Of a DNA stretch of 6,305 nt, positions 1 to 3,960 are shown in pieces; position 1 is the first letter of the stretch; the number at the start of each line of letters is the position of its first letter. Source of the DNA: an uncultured Phascolarctobacterium sp. (GTDB lineage: Bacteria; Bacillota; Negativicutes; Acidaminococcales; Acidaminococcaceae). The stretch spans positions 1-6,305 of the forward strand of contig USHB01000093.1 in the NCBI GenBank assembly GCA_900554395.1. The letters run 5' to 3'. A program made the position numbers and the translations under genes. The notes beneath the pieces were generated by a model that saw only the letters and a program-made list of their open reading frames with translations, was not told where the DNA came from and ran no database searches.

Positions 1-494
1 CGATTTCTCGTTGCAGCAATAACTATGGCCCGTATCATTTTCCGGAAAAGTTGATTCCGCTTATGATTATCAATGCCCTGCATGACAAAGCGCTGCCGGT
101 ATACGGAGATGGCGCTAACGTGCGCGACTGGCTGTATGTAGAAGACCATTGCAGCGCGATTGATTTAATTATCCGCAACGGACGAGAGGGCGAAATTTAT
201 AATGTAGGTGGTCACAACGAAAAGAGCAATTTAGATGTAGTGAAGATTATTTTGAAAGCGTTGGGCAAGAGTGAAGATTTAATTACTTTTGTGAAAGACC
301 GTCCGGGGCATGACAGGCGCTATGCCATTGACCTGACCAAAATACACAATGAACTTTGCTGGCTGCCGCAGACGAAATTTGAGAATGGCATTGCCAAAAC
401 GATTGAATGGTATTTGGCGAATAAAGACTGGTGGCAGGAAATTATCAGCGGCGAATACCAGAAGTATTACGAAAAAATGTACAGCGAAAGATAA
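1..494 (+). CDS. rfbB: dTDP-glucose 4,6-dehydratase, C-terminal part (5' end outside window)
   Basis: This enzyme converts dTDP-glucose to dTDP-4-keto-6-deoxyglucose, an NAD-dependent cytosolic step toward dTDP-rhamnose and other deoxysugars of surface polysaccharides. The reading frame is open from base 3, so the gene begins before the window; 163 residues are visible. They match the C-terminal half of RfbB/RmlB closely: a [17 protein letters not shown] block, then [16 protein letters not shown], then [15 protein letters not shown], then [12 protein letters not shown], and a C-terminal [10 protein letters not shown] segment. These are substrate- and nucleotide-binding regions of the extended short-chain dehydrogenase fold. 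The N-terminal NAD-binding GxxGxxG motif and the catalytic YxxxK lie upstream of the edge. The gene ends with TAA and is followed at once by a terminator, so it is the last gene of its transcript. Partner genes (rfbA, rfbC, rfbD) would be expected upstream but cannot be seen. Family assignment is very secure. Confidence 0.96.
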   Translation, partial: ISRCSNNYGPYHFPEKLIPLMIINALHDKALPVYGDGANVRDWLYVEDHCSAIDLIIRNGREGEIYNVGGHNEKSNLDVVKIILKALGKSEDLITFVKDRPGHDRRYAIDLTKIHNELCWLPQTKFENGIAKTIEWYLANKDWWQEIISGEYQKYYEKMYSER

Positions 495-497
495 AAT

Positions 498-535
498 AAA
501 AGCACCTGTGAGGCAGAACCTCGTCAGGTGCTTTT
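498..535. terminator. Bidirectional intrinsic terminator between convergent genes
   Basis: An AGCACCTG arm (501-508) pairs with CAGGTGCT (525-532), extended by A-T pairs at 498-500/533-535, and an inner GAGG/CCTC stem (510-513/519-522) closes a short CAGAA loop. A T-run follows on the plus strand (532-535). On the minus strand the hairpin is followed by a U-rich tract (complement of 491-500). It lies 3 bp after the rfbB stop and 8 bp beyond the stop of the convergent minus-strand gene, so it can end transcripts from both sides. Confidence 0.9.
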
Positions 536-543
536 TGCTTGCA

Positions 544-765
544 TTAATCCCATCTGTTTAAAATGTCTTTAATAATTTCTTTTTCGCTTTTGCGGCGTTT
601 TTTTTCAAAATTGCGGTAGTTGTTGTCGCGGTGGTCGGTAGAGTAATCCGCGTAGTCAAAATCGTCGTAGTCGCGCTCGTAGCTGCGGTTATAATCGCCG
701 TGACCGTCATCGAACAGCAGCGGCATAATGTTTTGCGCAAAATGTGTATAGTTACAGCTTAGCAT
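544..765 (-). CDS. Small Tyr/Asp-rich protein of unknown function (73 aa)
   Basis: I do not recognise this protein. The start is set by a perfect AAGGAGG (771-777, minus strand) five bases before the ATG at 765, and a good sigma-A promoter lies upstream, so it is very likely a real gene despite its size. The protein has three parts: a mildly hydrophobic N-terminus (residues 1-18, with one Cys at 4), a low-complexity stretch (19-53) rich in Asp, Tyr, Arg and Asn with repeated DY pairs, and a basic/acidic, probably helical tail (54-73) ending NRWD. There are 7 Tyr and 12 Asp in 73 residues. No transmembrane helix or clear signal peptide is seen. The composition suggests a largely disordered middle that might bind metal, nucleic acid or a partner protein, but this is inference only. 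It is convergent with rfbB, with which it shares a terminator, and divergent from the glutamate synthase-like gene. Confidence 0.8.
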   Translation of the reverse strand: MLSCNYTHFAQNIMPLLFDDGHGDYNRSYERDYDDFDYADYSTDHRDNNYRNFEKKRRKSEKEIIKDILNRWD

Positions 766-795
766 GGCAGCCTCCTTAAAACTTCTGTTACTGAT

Positions 796-824
796 AGTAT
801 AACTTTAAATTTTTATTTTGTAAA
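796..824 (-). promoter_or_regulatory. Sigma-A-type promoter for the small minus-strand gene
   Basis: Read on the minus strand, TTTACA (824-819) and TATACT (801-796) are separated by exactly 17 bp, a near-consensus vegetative promoter. The predicted transcript starts near 789, giving a leader of about 24 nt that contains the AAGGAGG site. Its -35 element overlaps the -35 region of the divergent promoter for the gene starting at 907. Confidence 0.7.
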
Positions 825-848
825 ATTTAGCTGCGTTTGTGCTATAAT
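820..848 (+). promoter_or_regulatory. Extended -10 promoter for the rubredoxin-glutamate synthase-like gene
   Basis: A perfect TATAAT (843-848) is preceded by TGC (840-842), the extended -10 form. The -35 region at 17 bp spacing (GTAAAA, 820-825) is poor, which extended -10 promoters tolerate. The predicted start near 855 gives a leader of about 50 nt before the ATG at 907. No hairpin or riboswitch-like structure is evident in that leader. Confidence 0.7.
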
Positions 849-906
849 AAAGTTGAAGGTTCTTGTAATTATTATTAGTTAGGTCTTAGTGCAGAAAGGA
901 GCAGTT

Positions 907-2316
907 ATGGCAAAGTATCAGTGCACCGTATGCGGTTATATTTTTGATGAAGCAAAAGAAGGCAAAGCCTTTGCAGAACTTGGAGCCTGCCCTGTATGCG
1001 GCATGGCACCGGAAAAATTTGTAAAATTGGAAGATGAAAAAGCGCCGCAGGCAGACGTTAAGGAAATGACGGAAACCAAAACCGAAGAAACAAGCCTTGC
1101 TTATGACAGCGCTTATTACCGTGTAGACCCAGGCTGCCGTTATATGGAAGAAATTCACCAGATGGCAATGACCGGTAAATCAATCATCGGCGCAATGGGC
1201 ACGCAGATGAAAATGCCTGATTGGGACGATGTTTTAATTTTGGGCAACCAGCTTAATCCGCCACCGCTGAATGACGATGAGCCGGTAACTACCATGACGA
1301 TTATCGGCAAAAATGCCAAACGCCCTATGATTATTGAAAGCCCTGTGTTTATTTCGCACATGTCTTTTGGCGCGCTTTCGAAAGAAATCAAAATTGCTTT
1401 GGCGCGCGGCAGCGCGATGGCAAAAACTGCCATGTGCAGCGGCGAGGGCGGAATTTTGCCGGAGGAACGTGCTGAAGCCTACAAATATATTTTTGAGTAC
1501 ATTCCTAATTTATACAGTGTAACGGCAGAAAACCTTAAAAACTCCGATGCCATCGAAATCAAAATCGGGCAGGGCACCAAACCCGGTATGGGCGGGCATC
1601 TGCCTGGCGAAAAGGTAACGCCGGAAATTGCCGCTATCCGCAACAAGCCGCTGGGAAAAGATATTATCAGCCCGTCCAAGTTCCCGGATGTGAATACCAA
1701 AGAAGATTTAAAAGCTATGGTTGACAAGCTGCGTGAAGAATCTGACGGACGTCCGATTGGCATTAAAATTGCCGCCGGCAAAATTGAAAAAGATTTGGAG
1801 TTCTGCGTTTTTGCAGAGCCGGATTTTATTACGATTGACGGGCGTGGCGGCGCAACGGGAGCAAGTCCGCAGCTTGTAAGGGACAGCACCAGTGTACCGA
1901 CTTTGTATGCGCTGTACCGTGCGCGTAAATATCTGGATAGTGTGAAATCGGATATCGCGCTTGTTATTACCGGCGGTTTGCGTGTATCAAGCGATTTTGC
2001 CAAAGCAATAGCCATGGGGGCGGATGCTGTTGCCATCGGCAGTGCGGCGCTGATTGCTGCAGCGTGCCAGCAGTACCGTATTTGCAGAACCGGTAAATGC
2101 CCGGTTGGCATAGCCACGCAGGACGAAGAACTGCGCAAACGCCTTAAAATTGATGCGGCAGCACAGCGTGTAGCTAACTTTTTAAATTGTTCGCTTAACG
2201 AACTGAAAACCTACGCACGCATTACCGGGCATAAAAATGTGCATGATTTAAACACCGGCGATTTATGTACAATTAATAAGGAAATTTCTGATTATACAAA
2301 TATACCTCACGCTTAA
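907..2316 (+). CDS. Rubredoxin-like domain fused to glutamate synthase-type FMN/3Fe-4S domain
   Basis: A 469-residue protein of the FMN-binding glutamate synthase family (COG0069-like). Residues 1-45 form a short rubredoxin-like domain with Cys6-x2-Cys9 and Cys28-x2-Cys31, suited to one iron; the gap between the pairs is shorter than in free rubredoxins. A charged linker (about 46-65) leads to the (beta/alpha)8 synthase domain: MSFGALSKE (152-160), CSGEGG (177-182), GQGTKPGMGGHLPG (221-234), DGRGGATGASP (311-321) and an FMN phosphate-binding GG-x-GADAVAIGSA region (about 356-380). Cys387, Cys393 and Cys398 have the C-x5-C-x4-CPVG spacing of the 3Fe-4S site of GltB. The N-terminal glutaminase domain and the NADPH-binding small subunit are absent, so ordinary GOGAT activity is not assured; the rubredoxin domain probably passes electrons to the cluster or FMN. 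The ATG at 907 has AAAGGAG (895-901) five bases upstream. It is a single-gene unit with its own promoter and terminator. The true substrate is unknown. Confidence 0.92.
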   Translation: MAKYQCTVCGYIFDEAKEGKAFAELGACPVCGMAPEKFVKLEDEKAPQADVKEMTETKTEETSLAYDSAYYRVDPGCRYMEEIHQMAMTGKSIIGAMGTQMKMPDWDDVLILGNQLNPPPLNDDEPVTTMTIIGKNAKRPMIIESPVFISHMSFGALSKEIKIALARGSAMAKTAMCSGEGGILPEERAEAYKYIFEYIPNLYSVTAENLKNSDAIEIKIGQGTKPGMGGHLPGEKVTPEIAAIRNKPLGKDIISPSKFPDVNTKEDLKAMVDKLREESDGRPIGIKIAAGKIEKDLEFCVFAEPDFITIDGRGGATGASPQLVRDSTSVPTLYALYRARKYLDSVKSDIALVITGGLRVSSDFAKAIAMGADAVAIGSAALIAAACQQYRICRTGKCPVGIATQDEELRKRLKIDAAAQRVANFLNCSLNELKTYARITGHKNVHDLNTGDLCTINKEISDYTNIPHA

Positions 2317-2320
2317 AATT

Positions 2321-2348
2321 AAAATCCGGCTTTAATGCCGGATTTTTT
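2321..2348 (+). terminator. Intrinsic terminator after the glutamate synthase-like gene
   Basis: AAATCCGGC (2322-2330) pairs with GCCGGATTT (2337-2345) around a TTTAAT loop, followed by a T-run to 2348. It starts five bases after the TAA at 2314-2316, a standard rho-independent terminator. Confidence 0.92.
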
Positions 2349-2359
2349 ATGCCCAAGGC

Positions 2360-2388
2360 TTGCAATATTTTTCTTTTTACGATATTAT
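2360..2388 (+). promoter_or_regulatory. Possible second promoter in the AT-rich intergenic region
   Basis: TTGCAA (2360-2365) and TATTAT (2383-2388) are separated by 17 bp. The -10 matches 5 of 6 consensus bases and the -35 matches 4 of 6. A transcript from here would start near 2395 and have a leader of about 180 nt before the gene at 2578. I see no coding sequence and no terminator between them. AT-rich DNA produces such matches by chance, so this is tentative. Confidence 0.35.
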
Positions 2389-2495
2389 AAAGCGTATGCT
2401 GTTTTATGTATAAAGTTAAACATAATATTTTAAAATTATATTTTACAGCTTGGGAACAGCAGAACATAATTTTATAAAAATTTGCCTGTTTAATA

Positions 2496-2511
2496 TTGAC
2501 TGCTTAGTCAA
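2496..2511. promoter_or_regulatory. Perfect inverted repeat, candidate operator
   Basis: TTGACT (2496-2501) and AGTCAA (2506-2511) are perfect 6-bp arms around GCTT. No T-run follows, so it is not a terminator. Its centre lies about 50 bp upstream of the predicted transcription start (near 2553) of the two-gene operon, a place suited to an activator or a dimeric TetR- or MarR-type regulator. The bound protein cannot be named from the sequence, and the TTGACT arm is not well placed to act as a -35 element. Confidence 0.5.
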
Positions 2512-2537
2512 AAATGCTGGCGGACAAACGGCAGGCG

Positions 2538-2546
2538 TGGTATAAT
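2538..2546 (+). promoter_or_regulatory. Extended -10 promoter for the unknown gene-nitroreductase operon
   Basis: TGG plus a perfect TATAAT (2541-2546) forms an extended -10 element. The hexamer 17 bp upstream (TGGCGG) is unlike a -35 consensus, so expression may need an activator, possibly acting at the inverted repeat 2496-2511. The predicted start near 2553 leaves a leader of about 25 nt before the ATG at 2578. Confidence 0.65.
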
Positions 2547-2577
2547 ATTTTTATAAGTTATTTTGAGGAGATTGACG

Positions 2578-2967
2578 ATGCCGCAGTTAATGACAAAAGA
2601 AGAAATCCACGAATTCGGGCTTCAGATTTTAAGCCGTTACCTTGAGGCTAACGCTTATGAAATTGAAATGATGCATCCCAATATGCAGATGTTTCCGCAT
2701 GTAATAGCCAAAAAGAACGGTCAGTTGGTGTTTATCATTGCGGCAACGGATGTTTACCCGAACAAGGGCAGTTTCAGCGACAGCGAAAAAGCTGCGCTGC
2801 TGGAAAACGCCGCCAAGTTTGATGCACAGGCTGCCTGCGCTTATTTAGGCATTGCCAATGCCGAAGGCGCAAATAATAAGGATAAGGAACTGTGCGGCAA
2901 AGCATATAAAGATGCTAACTTTTTAACTGATTTCAGCGGTTTGGAATTTATTTATTTTAAAGACTGA
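2578..2967 (+). CDS. Unrecognised 129-aa protein, first gene of the ferredoxin-nitroreductase operon
   Basis: I do not recognise this family. The start is the ATG at 2578, with GAGGAG (2565-2570) seven bases upstream; a TTG at 2563 overlaps that site and is unlikely. The protein appears soluble, with no signal peptide or membrane segment. By eye it reads as an amphipathic N-terminal helix (about 6-26), two or three strands including VIAKKNGQLVFIIAATDV (42-59), a helix (67-84), a strand around AACAYLGIAN (85-94), a charged segment (96-112) and a final strand at FIYF (124-127). This alpha-beta-alpha-beta order vaguely recalls restriction-endonuclease-like or small alpha/beta domains, but no catalytic motif is convincing. 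Two Cys (87, 106) do not form a cluster-binding motif. It lies 9 bp before the ferredoxin-nitroreductase gene, whose ribosome binding site overlaps this gene's stop, so the two are co-transcribed and translation is probably coupled. A partner or accessory role to that enzyme is inference. Confidence 0.85.
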   Translation: MPQLMTKEEIHEFGLQILSRYLEANAYEIEMMHPNMQMFPHVIAKKNGQLVFIIAATDVYPNKGSFSDSEKAALLENAAKFDAQAACAYLGIANAEGANNKDKELCGKAYKDANFLTDFSGLEFIYFKD

Positions 2968-2976
2968 GGTGACGGC

Positions 2977-3786
2977 ATGGATTTGATTAAAGTTGATACC
3001 GAAAAATGTATTAAATGCGGGCTTTGCGTACAGGCTTGCCCGTCCTGTATTTTATCCATGGGAGAAAACGGCCCCAAATGCGATTTTGACCGTGGCTGCA
3101 TGAGCTGCGGGCATTGTGTTGCCATTTGCCCAAAAGGAGCGCTTGACAACAAATATGCGCCCCTGGAAAAACAGGAGCCAATTCCTATGCCGGTGCTGGA
3201 CAGCGAAACGGCTTATAATTTCTTGCGTATGCGCCGCAGCGTGCGTTTGTATAAACCGCAGGCTCCTACCGATGAAGATTTGACCAAAATGCTTGATGTA
3301 TGCCGCTATGCGCCGACGGCAGGCAATTCTCAGGGACTTTATTATATTGTTATCCGCGATAGGGAAACCATTAAAAAAATTGCCGATGCTACTGCTGAAT
3401 GGATGCAGCAGGAAATTGATGCCGGCAGCAGCGACAAACGCTATTTTACAACCGTGCTGCGCGCTTATAATGACCGCGGCCAGGATATTATCGCACGCAA
3501 TGCGCCGTGCCTTGTTTTTGCAACGGCAAAACGCCTTAACCGCACCGGCGTAAGCAATGCGGAGCAGGCATGGGCTTATGCAGAACTTTTTGCGCCGACC
3601 ATTGGGCTTGGCACAACTATCGCCGGCTTTATTCAAACCTGCGGCATTGCAGGCTACCAGCCGCTGCTGGATTTGGTTGGCGTGCCGCCGAAGTTTAAAA
3701 TCTGCGGCACTTTAATGGTAGGTTACCCCAGAGTTAAGTTCCAGCGTTTGGTAGAACGCCAGCATTTAAAAGTTGAATTTAAATAG
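2977..3786 (+). CDS. 2x[4Fe-4S] ferredoxin-nitroreductase fusion protein
   Basis: A 269-residue cytosolic flavoprotein. The N-terminal ferredoxin domain has two complete cluster motifs, Cys11-14-17-21 and Cys41-44-47-51, each CxxCxxCxxxCP, able to hold two [4Fe-4S] clusters. After a linker (about 57-75) comes a nitroreductase-family FMN domain: RRSVRLY (86-92), APTAGNSQG (112-120) and a late GLGTTIAGF segment (210-218), all typical FMN-binding or dimer regions. Such fusions are common in strict anaerobes, where the clusters are thought to feed low-potential electrons to FMN; the natural substrate (nitro compound, quinone, flavin or other) is usually unknown and cannot be read here. GAGGTGA (2966-2972) overlaps the stop of the upstream gene and precedes the ATG at 2977 by four bases, so translation is probably coupled to it. 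The gene ends with TAG and a strong terminator. Length and motifs are complete, with no sign of decay. Confidence 0.93.
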   Translation: MDLIKVDTEKCIKCGLCVQACPSCILSMGENGPKCDFDRGCMSCGHCVAICPKGALDNKYAPLEKQEPIPMPVLDSETAYNFLRMRRSVRLYKPQAPTDEDLTKMLDVCRYAPTAGNSQGLYYIVIRDRETIKKIADATAEWMQQEIDAGSSDKRYFTTVLRAYNDRGQDIIARNAPCLVFATAKRLNRTGVSNAEQAWAYAELFAPTIGLGTTIAGFIQTCGIAGYQPLLDLVGVPPKFKICGTLMVGYPRVKFQRLVERQHLKVEFK

Positions 3787-3801
3787 CACTTAAAAATTAT
3801 T

Positions 3802-3834
3802 AACGGTACAGCTAAAGCGGCTGTACCGTTTTTT
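3802..3834 (+). terminator. Strong intrinsic terminator after the nitroreductase gene
   Basis: An 11-bp perfect stem, AACGGTACAGC (3802-3812) with GCTGTACCGTT (3820-3830), closes a 7-nt loop and runs into six T residues (3829-3834). It lies 15 bp after the stop codon and ends the two-gene operon. Confidence 0.94.
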
Positions 3835-3960
3835 GTTACTTATGCAACAGTTTCGGTGCTAAAAATAAATAATTTTCTAAATTTACAGTTAATTAAAGGA
3901 GATATTAATTTTTTGCAGAAATTAAAATTCAATAATGTTTACAAACAAGGGGGAGTATGT
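3835..3960 (+). promoter_or_regulatory. AT-rich leader/promoter region of the EF-G paralogue
   Basis: This 126-bp stretch must hold the promoter, because a strong terminator precedes it, but no single element stands out. TGC followed by TAAAAA (3858-3865) could be a weak extended -10; TTTACA (3881-3886) with an AT-rich hexamer 16-17 bp on is another weak option. An AAAGGAG (3895-3901) has no good start codon at normal distance. The real ribosome binding site is AAGGGGGAG (3947-3955), five bases before the ATG at 3961. No riboswitch fold is recognised. Confidence 0.4.

Noticed and set aside
814..826. ATTTT-GT-AAAAT as an operator between the divergent promoters
   Set aside because: The arms are only 5 bp of A and T in an AT-rich stretch and do not extend, so chance is the simpler explanation.
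889..906. GTG start six codons upstream for the glutamate synthase-like gene
   Set aside because: The extension overlaps the AAAGGAG ribosome binding site at 895-901, which is ideally placed for the ATG at 907, and MAKYQCTVCGY is a typical rubredoxin beginning.
1479..2138. 219-codon open frame on the minus strand
   Set aside because: It lies wholly inside the well-supported flavoprotein gene, has a Ser/Ala/Pro-rich antisense composition, and no ribosome binding site or domain supports it.
2273..2467. 64-codon minus-strand frame spanning the terminator at 2321-2348
   Set aside because: It crosses a clear terminator and overlaps the 3' end of the flavoprotein gene; I see no good ribosome binding site and the composition is that of AT-rich intergenic DNA.
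2496..2524. TTGACT at 2496 as a -35 element
   Set aside because: The hexamer 17 bp downstream is GGCGGA, unlike a -10, and the TATAAT at 2541 is much too far away.
3052..3636. 194-codon open frame on the minus strand
   Set aside because: It is antisense to the ferredoxin-nitroreductase gene, shows no recognisable domain and lacks expression signals.
3856..3960. N-terminal extension of the EF-G paralogue from GTG (3856) or TTG (3913)
   Set aside because: The added residues look like translated AT-rich leader, the AAAGGAG at 3895-3901 is 11 bases from the TTG, and the strong AAGGGGGAG site fits the ATG at 3961, where the usual EF-G start aligns.
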